Positions 45,172 through 53,106 of a stretch of 64,000 nucleotides of DNA are shown here, piece by piece; position 1 is the stretch's first letter; each line of letters starts with the position of its first letter. The position numbers and the translations under genes were made by a program. The stretch spans positions 62,001-126,000 of the forward strand of contig JAHHHK010000013.1 of the NCBI GenBank assembly GCA_019359395.1, written 5' to 3'. The stretch is from Komarekiella atlantica HA4396-MV6 (lineage in GTDB: Bacteria > Cyanobacteriota > Cyanobacteriia > Cyanobacteriales > Nostocaceae). The notes beneath the pieces are model-generated. The model searched no databases, was not told where the DNA came from, and saw only the letters and a program-made list of their open reading frames with translations.

Positions 45172-47535
45172 ATGACATATACTACAACATATACTTACGA
45201 CAGAAATGGAAACGTCATATCCGAAAAGATTGACAATAACAGTGATGGACTAACGGACTCGGTTATCACCTACAGATATAATCTAATATCCCAAAGCTAT
45301 AAGTTTGGTAACGACGGTACAGTTAAACCTGTTGAAACTTATACCTACGATGCCAACGGTAAGGTAACTACTTACAAAAGCTATGTATACAATGATGACG
45401 GTAGTCTTTTCTCTGTCGAGGCTGGTACTTACGATGGCAATGGCAATGTAAGTACCAAAAGCTCAGAATACTATCGCGACAGCACGATTGAATATACCGA
45501 AACATACATCTACGATGTCAATGGCAAAGAAACATTCTATAGAATGTACCCAGGAAGCGCAGACTATGCGACAGTCGGTCGCACTCAAACTTATGATGCC
45601 AACGGCAACTTGATTTTTGAAGAATTTTTTAATCAGTATACCTCTGGCGCTAGCCATTATGTGTATGATGCCAACGGCAGGTTGATTTCCAGAAGAATCG
45701 TTTCCGAAGAACCTAGCGATACGACTATTTCTACCTTTACTTACGATGCTAACGGCAACCGCACGTCCCAAAGCATTGATGTCTATGGCGACGGCACAGT
45801 TGACAAGGTTATTACATCTGCTTACGATGCCAATGACAACAAGATATCCGAAAGCTCTGTCTTTAGCGATCGCACAATTGAATATGTCTACACTGCTACC
45901 TACGATGCCAACAGCAACAAGACATCCGAGAGTTATGACAACAATGGCGATCGCATTGCAGAGAGTGTCTACACTTATACATACGATACCAACGGCAACA
46001 AGATAACCGAGAGCCGTGACGACAATGATGACGGCATTGCAGAGAGTGTCTACACTTATGCCTACGATGCCAACGACAACAAAACGTTGGAGAAATATGA
46101 CAACAATGGCGATGGTATCGCTGATAGTGTATATGCTTTTACTTATGATAGTAACGGCAACAAGACATCCGAAAGCCGTGACGAAAATGGCGATCGCATT
46201 GCGGAGAGTGTCTACACTTTTGCCTACGATACCGACGACAGATTAACATTCGAGAGTCGTGACAAAAATGGCGACAGCATCCTTGAGTACGTTTACACTG
46301 CTACCTATAATGCCAACGGCAACAAAACATCTGAGAAATATGACAACAATGGCGACGGCATCTTTGAATATGCCTACACCGCTACCTATGATGCTAACGA
46401 CAGATTAACATTCGAGAGCCGTGACGAAAATGGTGACGGCATCTTTGAATATATCTACACTGCTACCTACAATGCTAGCGGCAACAAGATATCTCAAAGC
46501 TATGACAACAATAGCGACGGCATCCTTGAATATGTTTACACTGCTATCTATGATGCCAAAGGTAACAAGATATCCGAGATCCGTGATGATCATAGCGACG
46601 GCATTGCTGACAGTATCTACATCGCTGCCTACGATGCCAACAGCAACAAGACATTCGAGAGTCGTGATGATCATGGCGACGGCATTGCTGACAGTATCTA
46701 CACTGCTACCTACAATGCCAACGGCAACAAGACATCCGAGAGTTATGACAACGATGGCGACGGCATTTTTGAGTTTGTATACAACTATACTTACGAGCGC
46801 ACATCTGCAAGCTACGACAATAATAATGATGGTGTCACTGACGCAGTTGTTATTTATAGCTACAACATCAACGACAAGCTGATATCTGAGCAAATTGACA
46901 ACAACAATGATGGCGTTACTGATGCGTTAGTCAGCTACACCTATGATGATAACGGTCAACTCATATCAAAGACCATTAACGATGAGCTAGTGCAAGGTTT
47001 GGTTCTCAACGGTGACAACGGTAATAATGAACTGATTGGTGATGCTGGTAATGACAAACTCTATGGTAGTAATGGTAACGATGAACTGTCGGGATTTGCT
47101 GCCAATGACCAACTTATAGGTGGCAAGGGTAAAGATACCCTCATTGGTGGTGCTGGTGCTGATATTCTAACTGGTGGTAGTGGTCGTGACCAGTTTATAT
47201 TTGAGTACTTAAGCGATTCATTACTATCCAAATTTGATGTAATTACTGACTTAAAGATTGGTGTAGATGTCATTGATGCACCGCGTGCCGTGAATGCTGC
47301 CGATGTTGCCCAGCTTAGTAATATTAGTACCCTAGTAGAGCTGGACATCCAAAGCTTATTGAACCCAACTACTTTTGTTGCCAATCAAGCGGCGACATTT
47401 AGCCTAGGTACGGGTGCTAACCAACGGACGTTCTTGGCTATTAATGATGCGACTGATGGATTCTCTGCCACAAGCGACGCTATCATTGAAATTACTGGTT
47501 TTAATGGTAATTTAGCTGCGCTGTCTATTGTTTAA
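45172..47535 (+). CDS. RTX surface protein with tandem 27-residue YD/Asp-loop repeats
   Basis: 787 aa, no N-terminal signal. Residues 5-239 are irregular YDANGN units; residues 240-536 are eleven tandem 27-residue units (45889-46779), consensus like YTATYDANGNKTSES then YDNNGDGIAESV, joining an RHS/YD-type strand with a DxNxDGxxE calcium-type loop. Two looser units follow, then glycine-rich RTX nonapeptides (GNNELIGDAGNDKLYGSNGN, IGGAGADILTGGSGRDQFIF). The C-terminus (TFLAINDATDGFSATSDAII, ITGFNG) looks like the cyanobacterial bluetail domain. The RTX end implies type I secretion and calcium-dependent folding; an adhesin or sheath role is inferred. No secretion genes are adjacent. Confidence 0.85.
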   Translation: MTYTTTYTYDRNGNVISEKIDNNSDGLTDSVITYRYNLISQSYKFGNDGTVKPVETYTYDANGKVTTYKSYVYNDDGSLFSVEAGTYDGNGNVSTKSSEYYRDSTIEYTETYIYDVNGKETFYRMYPGSADYATVGRTQTYDANGNLIFEEFFNQYTSGASHYVYDANGRLISRRIVSEEPSDTTISTFTYDANGNRTSQSIDVYGDGTVDKVITSAYDANDNKISESSVFSDRTIEYVYTATYDANSNKTSESYDNNGDRIAESVYTYTYDTNGNKITESRDDNDDGIAESVYTYAYDANDNKTLEKYDNNGDGIADSVYAFTYDSNGNKTSESRDENGDRIAESVYTFAYDTDDRLTFESRDKNGDSILEYVYTATYNANGNKTSEKYDNNGDGIFEYAYTATYDANDRLTFESRDENGDGIFEYIYTATYNASGNKISQSYDNNSDGILEYVYTAIYDAKGNKISEIRDDHSDGIADSIYIAAYDANSNKTFESRDDHGDGIADSIYTATYNANGNKTSESYDNDGDGIFEFVYNYTYERTSASYDNNNDGVTDAVVIYSYNINDKLISEQIDNNNDGVTDALVSYTYDDNGQLISKTINDELVQGLVLNGDNGNNELIGDAGNDKLYGSNGNDELSGFAANDQLIGGKGKDTLIGGAGADILTGGSGRDQFIFEYLSDSLLSKFDVITDLKIGVDVIDAPRAVNAADVAQLSNISTLVELDIQSLLNPTTFVANQAATFSLGTGANQRTFLAINDATDGFSATSDAIIEITGFNGNLAALSIV
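45889..46779 (+). repeat. Eleven tandem 81-bp coding repeats
   Basis: Eleven uninterrupted 81-base units (891 bp) within the RTX gene, diverged by substitutions but with no length change. Regular spacing with no truncated copies inside suggests recent expansion by unequal crossing over. Confidence 0.9.
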
Positions 47536-47553
47536 TCTGAGTTGTTATGGTAT

Positions 47554-47611
47554 AAATCGGCGGTGATTCTTCCCATCCACAGCAGAAAATGGGCTTCTTC
47601 ATCGCCGATTT
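47554..47611 (+). terminator. Long hairpin after the RTX gene
   Basis: The arms aaatcggcg (47554-47562) and cgccgattt (47603-47611) are perfect inverted copies with a 40-base interior that itself pairs partly (gaagaag / cttcttc). Probably ends both converging transcripts. Confidence 0.5.
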
Positions 47612-47645
47612 GCAGTTAAAAATTATACTCATCCTCCTATTTCGT

Positions 47646-48038
47646 TTACTCACTCATGACAGAAGCGCTGCTTTCTTGAGATTCTTGCCAAAGTTTGTGT
47701 AAAAAGAACTCAGCGCGATCGCTGATAGTAGTGACAAACACACCCACAGCATCCTCAGAACCATCTGATAGCCAAGAACCCCGCAGAGTCACCTCCATAT
47801 ACTCAGTATCGCAGGCACATAGAGTCATGATTTCTCTGTCATCGTGCTTCACTTCAGCCTTTAGTACTTCTACTCCTGGCAAATCAATAGGAAGCAAAAA
47901 GGAAGCTGTACTAGGTTCAACGCATAGACATTGACCGACTCGCATTGCCAAAATCACTCGCTGCGCTACCCATTCTTCCAGTAATAGAGTAAGACACTCT
48001 AAATAAAAGCTCCTATCGGTGTAAGTTAATTTCAGCAT
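47646..48038 (-). CDS. Conserved cyanobacterial hypothetical protein
   Basis: 130 aa, soluble, beta-rich and acidic (WVAQRVILAMRVGQCLCVEP, MEVTLRGSWLSDGSEDA). I believe it belongs to a family conserved in Nostocales (possibly the alr0857 group) but cannot verify this. Four Cys residues in CLC and CAC patterns are seen. It is cotranscribed with the following gene at 48055 (16 bases apart). No function assigned. Confidence 0.65.
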   Translation of the reverse strand: MLKLTYTDRSFYLECLTLLLEEWVAQRVILAMRVGQCLCVEPSTASFLLPIDLPGVEVLKAEVKHDDREIMTLCACDTEYMEVTLRGSWLSDGSEDAVGVFVTTISDRAEFFLHKLWQESQESSASVMSE

Positions 48039-48054
48039 TCCTTATGCTCTCCTG

Positions 48055-48372
48055 TTATTCCAGGTCTGCTTGCACATCTATCCAGAACTGTGTAGCGCGA
48101 TCGCGCCAAGCTTCGCTAACGGTAAAATAGTTTTGCTGCAAAACTTTCCACATTCGCTCACTAGAAGCGATTGGTAAGCGAATGTGTTTCGGCACTTCAA
48201 TAACCAAGCTGAGAGAGTGAAGCCATCCACCTTGGCTCACATTTGTGACTAACAGCGCGATCGCCTGCTTGATATTGACCTGGCATAGTGGTAAGTAATT
48301 TTGATAAACCACCATCACAGATTGCTCTAATACTTGCGTTGCGATCGCCATCAGATGGTTGCTTTGCATCAT
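48055..48372 (-). CDS. Conserved cyanobacterial hypothetical protein
   Basis: 105 aa, no family recognised with certainty. Mixed alpha/beta pattern with AWRDRATQFWIDVQADLE at the C-terminus and a hydrophobic N-terminal half that is not clearly transmembrane. It lies upstream of and in step with the gene ending at 47646, so the two form a small operon. Confidence 0.6.
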   Translation of the reverse strand: MMQSNHLMAIATQVLEQSVMVVYQNYLPLCQVNIKQAIALLVTNVSQGGWLHSLSLVIEVPKHIRLPIASSERMWKVLQQNYFTVSEAWRDRATQFWIDVQADLE

Positions 48373-48423
48373 TGCACAGCCTCTTGTAGAGAAGATATCG
48401 TCACAGCCTCACTCCTTATAAAA

Positions 48424-48460
48424 AAACCCCCGCTTCTTGTCTGGGTGAAGCAGGGGTTAG
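48424..48460. terminator. Hairpin upstream of the hypothetical gene pair
   Basis: aacccccgcttc and gaagcaggggtt pair as an 11-bp stem with one mismatch, with an A run on the left. On the minus strand it looks like a terminator for whatever is transcribed from 48734. Confidence 0.65.
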
Positions 48461-48485
48461 AAATTGACCGGAAAATTTTCTGGTC

Positions 48486-48734
48486 TTATATCGGTACAGT
48501 ATTTCTATGCCTGTACCTCCCGCTTCCTTCATCTAGTTGTAGTTTTGCATTCAGTGCACTAATACTGAGATATCTAAAATCATTATTACCCTCTGTGATT
48601 TGCCCATGATTTCGGCTACCATCGCCCATAAATAAATACTCCACTCGCGCAACGGCTGATTCCCAACCGGCTCGGCAGTTGGTAGCACGCAAGGTAGTAG
48701 AGATGGGGTAAATGGATTTCACAGAAAATTTCAC
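48486..48734 (-). CDS. Small hypothetical ORF
   Basis: 82 aa from GTG 48734 (MKFSVKSIYPISTTLRATNC); basic, with NHGQITEGNNDFRYLSIS in the middle. Two hairpins follow its stop (a 20-base palindrome at 48467-48486 and a terminator at 48424), giving it a proper gene end, but I recognise no family. An opposite frame over the same bases is less credible. Confidence 0.35.
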   Translation of the reverse strand: MKFSVKSIYPISTTLRATNCRAGWESAVARVEYLFMGDGSRNHGQITEGNNDFRYLSISALNAKLQLDEGSGRYRHRNTVPI

Positions 48735-48805
48735 CTATTGAACATTCCTTTAAACATACTACACTTGTATTACTATCCTGTCTATACCTTTAAGGAGAAA
48801 AAGTC

Positions 48806-49141
48806 ATGCATACGATCGCGCGCACCCCAACCACCGACATGGAAGTTACCAGCATTCGCCTAGAGCGAGAACTCAAAGATAAACTCAAAGAAATAGCAGG
48901 CAATCAGGGATATCAAGCTCTGATCCGAGATATCCTTTGGAATTATGTACAGCAAAAATCAGGTGAGTGGAAGCCTAGATTTTCGCGAGCCGATATTCGA
49001 GCTAGCATAGCTGCCACAGCTCAGCAAGAAGAACGCTGCGTACTTACAGGTCAATTAATTCAACCCCAACAACCAATGTTGCTAGGACTGACGAGGAATG
49101 GCGACATGGTTCCTCTCAGTGTCGAAAGCTTGGCTGGATAG
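48806..49141 (+). CDS. Ribbon-helix-helix-like DNA-binding protein
   Basis: 111 aa. The N-terminal part MEVTSIRLERELKDKLKEIA then LIRDILWNYVQ reads like an RHH (MetJ/Arc) DNA-binding domain. The C-terminal half (EERCVLTGQLIQPQQPMLLG) forms a separate small domain with an ALTGxxI-type pattern seen in cyanobacterial homologues. AAGGAG precedes the ATG, and a strong terminator follows at 49156. It likely regulates a nearby gene or itself. Confidence 0.7.
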   Translation: MHTIARTPTTDMEVTSIRLERELKDKLKEIAGNQGYQALIRDILWNYVQQKSGEWKPRFSRADIRASIAATAQQEERCVLTGQLIQPQQPMLLGLTRNGDMVPLSVESLAG

Positions 49142-49155
49142 TCTTACCTTCAAGT

Positions 49156-49197
49156 GAATGCAGCCCAGTTATCCTCAGTAGTAACTGGGCTGCATTC
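49156..49197 (+). terminator. Strong 16-bp hairpin terminator
   Basis: Perfect 16-bp inverted repeat, 49156-49171 against 49182-49197, with a 10-base loop and a following T-rich patch, 15 bases after the RHH gene stop. Confidence 0.85.
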
Positions 49198-49902
49198 AGA
49201 ATTTTGTCAGTAAAATTCCTTCAAAAACTCATATATATAGTGATCAAATTGTAAAGCAACTAGAAATCAGACAATTCCTGGCTCTTTTGACTAAATACTT
49301 AACAATATTTAACAAAGAGGAAAATGATTAAAAAGAATAGAAGCTAGGCCAATACGCTTGGGTTAAGCATTTTTTCTCTCCCCTGCTTCCCTTGCTCCAA
49401 CAGATAATTTTCCTTAACTGAACTGTATTGGAAGTTAGGCAAGAATACCCCATAAATTCTTGGCTATCATCCTCGAAAAACTGTCAAAATTTTTTCTGAA
49501 GCTTTGCCTTCAAGTTAGACGAATATAAAAGTAGCTTCAGCGTATACATTAGAAAAAATATTACAAAATTTTGATAAACGCTTCAGTGTTAACGCGGTGA
49601 GTTTTTCTAGAGATATTGCCTCAATTCCAGAGAAATTACGGTTTATGTATACTTACAGACAGGATATTCTAAGCCCAAGTGAGTAAATTACCTCAACATA
49701 AGCAAGCCAAGTATAATCTGGCTGAGGCATTTTAGGATATTCTAAGTATCTTATTACCTATGTAGAGATTTGTTTAATACACCACAAACTTGGTCATCTG
49801 ACATAGAAAGAGGCTATAACAGGTGAGAGAAAGTATTCATACAAAATTTGCAAATCATCAGGGTGTACTAACACCACTATTAGTAAAGAATATGCCAAGA
49901 GG
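49198..49902. other. Intergenic region before the sensor kinase
   Basis: 705 bases. It contains the MITE-like hairpin at 49349-49431 and the small frame at 49823-49945. The rest shows no recognised element. Confidence 0.4.
49349..49431. mobile_element. Short MITE-like inverted repeat (ccaatacg family)
   Basis: Left end ccaatacgcttgggttaa (49349-49366) and right end ttaactgaactgtattgg (49414-49431) are inverted repeats matching at 14 of 18 bases. The interior is a C/T-rich patch. It looks like a shorter relative of the element at 25640. Confidence 0.5.
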
Positions 49903-49945
49903 TTGGGTGCAAAAACAATGGGGTTATCCAGGGGCGTGCCAGTAA
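49823..49945 (+). CDS. Possible 40-aa leader peptide before the kinase gene
   Basis: A frame from GTG 49823 (or ATG 49891), ending MPRGWVQKQWGYPGACQ, whose TAA shares its last base with the kinase ATG at 49945 (TAATG). An AGAGG lies 9 bases before the GTG. This arrangement allows translational coupling, but no homologue is recognised and it could be chance. Confidence 0.3.
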   Translation: MRESIHTKFANHQGVLTPLLVKNMPRGWVQKQWGYPGACQ

Positions 49946-51972
49946 TGAAAAAGCCCTTATCGCCGATACAATCCCCAGATGACGTAGATCAACTACAACC
50001 ATACCAAATCAAGCTGATGCAGCATCAGGAAGAACCAACTCACCAGTTGGTACAAAAGATTAACCAAATCATCGCCAATAACTCAGCGACTACATTGATG
50101 CTGCAAGAGATAGCCCAATTGCTAGGAGTTGTCTTTCAAGTCGATTGCTGTTGCTTGGTTCCAGTAACGAGTGAGGAATCTACTAGCGAAGCGACTACTG
50201 CTAATTGGTGTGCTGATGAGTATCTAGGGTTGCCACACCCAAACAAGATATTCTCGATGGAACAGTTGCTTATGGACTCGCCAGTAGTGCAATGTGCTGC
50301 TGAACCATTGACTATCGAAGATATTTCAATTATTCAAAATAGCTTGGTAATCGGGTGTCAATATTTACCACTACCAATAAAGGCGGTTTTGGCAATTCCT
50401 ACCCGGCTTGATGGCAATAATAATGGGGTGATTAGTCTGATTAAATTTCAACCCTATGATTGGAGTGAATCAGAAAAGCAATTACTCAAAACACTAGAGT
50501 CATCTTGCGCGATTGCTTTTTCTCAAGTGGCACAAGCTCAGTTGATTGCTCATCAACAGCAGTATTTGCAAAAAAGTGACCAGCATCAAAGCTTAATCAA
50601 GCAATTAACTTTATTGAGTCGGAGTAACTTGGAGTTAAATCAAATGCTCCAGTTAGTAATCGCCTCTACCGCTGAATCTCTACAAGCAGATCGCGGTTTG
50701 CTTATACTACTAAAATATACAGATCCACTGTTTAGGACTCGACCCAAAAAACAAGTTCCTAGAGCGAAAGCTACCGTACATGCTGAATGGAACAGGGCAA
50801 CACAAATTTCTGGTATTACTAAACCAGATACCTTGGATGAATCCTTCTTACTCTCAGAGTGTGGTTTATGCCAGCGTGTGTTCATAGACTCTGGAAAACC
50901 AGTCATCATTGATGACTATACAGAGCAAAACGATACCTATCCAGCCGCCTCATTATTTGCAATAGAAAAATTACCTGCGGCATTGTTAATGCCACTAGAA
51001 AGTCAGGCCAAAGTTCTCGGATTCTTAGTGCTACAGCAAACGGTTGCTCGCAATTGGCAACCAGCAGAATTAAATCTTGTGGAAATGGTTTGCGCTCAAG
51101 TCAGCAATGCCATAATTCAGTCACAGACATTGCGGCAAGTTCAGACTTTGGTAGATGAACGGACAGCAAAACTACAAAGTAGTCTCGAACTTCAAGCAAA
51201 ATTGCATGAAAGAACGCGGCAATATGTTGAGCAGCTGCGGAAACTCAATGAACTCAAAGATGAATTCTTGAGCAACATGAGCGATCGCTTACGCTATCCT
51301 CTGACAAACATGCTAATGTCAATTCGTAACTTACGTCTGCCAGGAATAGCACCAGATCGTCAGGTGAGATACTTGGACATCTTAGAGCAAGAATGTACAA
51401 AGGAAATCAACTTAATTAATGACTTGCTGACACTCCAAAAACTAGAGTCTCATCAAGAAGCTCCACAATTAGAAACTATTGATTTAAATAATAGAGTCAA
51501 GGATATAGCAGTATCTTTTGAGCGAAAACTTGCAGAGAAGGGATTAAGAATTTCTGTAGAATTGCCACAAGAGCCGTTAACACTGCAAACCGAACTAGAA
51601 AGTTTTGACCGTATCCTCCAAGAGTTGTTAACTAATGTCTGTAAATACTCTGAGCATGACACTCTCGTCCACTTGCAAACCTCTCACCAAGTTGATCAAC
51701 TGATTGATCAAGTTATTATTAAAGTGACGAATATAGGACGTGCCATTTCCGAAGAAGAAGCGACATATATATTTGATAAGTTCCGTCGCGGTAAAGGGCG
51801 CTGGACTCCGGGGACTGGCTTGGGACTTGCTTTAGTTAAGTCTTTAGTGCAGCATTTAAATGGAGCGATCGCTGTTGAGAGTGTTTCAATCTCGGATTCT
51901 CAACTGAGCGAAATTTGCTTTACCCTGACTTTGCCCCAATTTTCTGAAAGCACATATTCTGAAAGTGACTAA
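49945..51972 (+). CDS. GAF-domain sensor kinase homologue with degenerate H-box
   Basis: 675 aa from ATG 49945; ATG 49918 is an alternative. Two GAF domains (about 40-195 and 225-390) precede a coiled coil and a DHp/ATPase module. The H-box reads LSNMSDRLRYPLTNM where NMSHELRTPL is expected, so the phospho-acceptor His is Asp447. The ATPase part keeps an N-box (LQELLTNVCKYSEHD) and G2-type loop (GTGLGLALVKSLVQHLNG). It may be a pseudokinase or act through another mechanism. The START-like gene follows with an eight-base overlap. No response regulator is adjacent. Confidence 0.85.
   Translation: MKKPLSPIQSPDDVDQLQPYQIKLMQHQEEPTHQLVQKINQIIANNSATTLMLQEIAQLLGVVFQVDCCCLVPVTSEESTSEATTANWCADEYLGLPHPNKIFSMEQLLMDSPVVQCAAEPLTIEDISIIQNSLVIGCQYLPLPIKAVLAIPTRLDGNNNGVISLIKFQPYDWSESEKQLLKTLESSCAIAFSQVAQAQLIAHQQQYLQKSDQHQSLIKQLTLLSRSNLELNQMLQLVIASTAESLQADRGLLILLKYTDPLFRTRPKKQVPRAKATVHAEWNRATQISGITKPDTLDESFLLSECGLCQRVFIDSGKPVIIDDYTEQNDTYPAASLFAIEKLPAALLMPLESQAKVLGFLVLQQTVARNWQPAELNLVEMVCAQVSNAIIQSQTLRQVQTLVDERTAKLQSSLELQAKLHERTRQYVEQLRKLNELKDEFLSNMSDRLRYPLTNMLMSIRNLRLPGIAPDRQVRYLDILEQECTKEINLINDLLTLQKLESHQEAPQLETIDLNNRVKDIAVSFERKLAEKGLRISVELPQEPLTLQTELESFDRILQELLTNVCKYSEHDTLVHLQTSHQVDQLIDQVIIKVTNIGRAISEEEATYIFDKFRRGKGRWTPGTGLGLALVKSLVQHLNGAIAVESVSISDSQLSEICFTLTLPQFSESTYSESD
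51281..51288. repeat. HIP1 octamer covering the kinase H-box
   Basis: gcgatcgc at 51281-51288 encodes the Asp-Arg pair exactly where the conserved His-Glu of the H-box should be, linking the loss of the phospho-acceptor to formation of this cyanobacterial octamer. Confidence 0.75.
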
Positions 51973-52564
51973 AGAACATAACACAACAGAAGACTTTGAT
52001 TTCCAATCCTCTAGTGATGACACTAATCTAGAAGGGGATTTACTTGCTGATACAGTTGTGCCAGCTAAAGTAGAAGTCCAAGTCGAGAGGATAGCAGAAC
52101 GACAAAGGCGAATCAGTGCTAAAATCCAAATTCCCCAACCAGTAGAACGAATCTGGAAGGTTTTGACAGATTATGAAGCCTTGGCCGACTTTATCCCCAA
52201 CCTCGCCAAGAGCCGTCTAATTGAGCATCCCAACGGTGGTATTAGACTAGAGCAAATCGGCTCTGGGCGCTTACTAAATTTCAACTTTTGTGCGCGTGTA
52301 GTCTTGGATCTGGAAGAATACTTCCCTCAAGAAATTAATTTTCGCATGGTAGAGGGAGATTTCAAAGGTTTTTCTGGTAGCTGGTGTTTAGAGCCTTATT
52401 CCCTCGGTGAGTATATAGGAACAAATCTTTGCTACACAATTCAAGTTTGGCCTAAACTCACCATGCCAGTAGCAATCATTGAAAATCGCTTAAGTAATGA
52501 TTTGCGGTTAAACATGCTAGCGATTCACCAACGTGTAGGAGAGCTAGCCAGCAAAGAACTTTAA
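51965..52564 (+). CDS. SRPBCC/START-like (cyclase/dehydrase) protein
   Basis: 199 aa from GTG 51965, overlapping the kinase stop by eight bases. The SRPBCC (Bet v 1/Coq10-like) fold is seen: ISAKIQIPQPVERIWKVLTD, YEALADFIPNLAKSRLIEHP, and FKGFSGSWCLEP. Such proteins bind hydrophobic ligands such as lipids, quinones or pigments. The acidic N-terminal 35 residues are probably disordered. Coupling to the sensor gene suggests a shared signal or ligand. Confidence 0.85.
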   Translation: MTKEHNTTEDFDFQSSSDDTNLEGDLLADTVVPAKVEVQVERIAERQRRISAKIQIPQPVERIWKVLTDYEALADFIPNLAKSRLIEHPNGGIRLEQIGSGRLLNFNFCARVVLDLEEYFPQEINFRMVEGDFKGFSGSWCLEPYSLGEYIGTNLCYTIQVWPKLTMPVAIIENRLSNDLRLNMLAIHQRVGELASKEL

Positions 52565-52642
52565 CACCCTTGTTTACTCACCATAAAGCTAAGTTATCAG
52601 CTCATTAGCATAGAAAAGGGCATTCTTGCTTTTTACTTTAAG

Positions 52643-52715
52643 TACCCCCAGGGGAATTCGAATCCCCGTTACCTCCGTGAAAGGGAGGTGTCCTAGGCCT
52701 CTAGACGATGGGGGC
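52643..52715 (-). tRNA. tRNA-Glu (anticodon UUC)
   Basis: 73-base cloverleaf on the minus strand: acceptor GCCCCCA / TGGGGGT plus discriminator A, D-arm GTCTAGAGGCCTAGGAC, anticodon arm CCTCC-CTTTCAC-GGAGG with anticodon TTC, T-arm GGGGA-TTCGAAT-TCCCC. CCA is not encoded. In cyanobacteria this tRNA also donates Glu for tetrapyrrole (haem, chlorophyll) synthesis. Confidence 0.97.
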
Positions 52716-53106
52716 ATTGGACTCAGACCTTTTATAAGGTAACGAATTTCCCTGCTGATGTCAACAGGTTTTGCTAAAAAAGTTTGATAGTAGCTATGAA
52801 TGCAAGCAAAAACGTCTACATACTTTTACTCAAAACTGGTTTTTGTCTGTAGGCGGAACATAAATCAGACAACCGACATCCTTCCCTGCATAAAGCACGG
52901 AGAATTCTCAAACAACCGAAGTTGGTTCTTAATTCAAACAACACCTTGTACCACTAATCAGTTACAAATGCTGTCTTATGGAGAACTAAATATGAAAAAA
53001 TCTCTGAATTCGGCAAGGAATAAAAGGTATGATGTTGTACCCTTAAGAGTTAATATGTGTGATTCTTTACAAAAGATTTTGAAATATATCGCTCAAAATC
53101 TACAAC
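52716..53106. other. Intergenic region upstream of tRNA-Glu and the antiporter
   Basis: 391 bases carrying the tRNA promoter (minus strand) and the antiporter leader. A spurious frame over 52800-53123 has no recognisable protein features. No other element was seen. Confidence 0.45.

Noticed and set aside
45889-46779. Tandem repeats resembling a CRISPR array
   Set aside because: Units are 81 bp, directly adjacent, translate in one frame, and have no unique spacers; no cas genes are nearby.
46405-46893. Long open frames on both strands within the repeat protein gene
   Set aside because: They follow from the 81-bp periodicity of the real frame, which lacks stops in alternate frames; the translations are repetitive and hydrophobic without sense.
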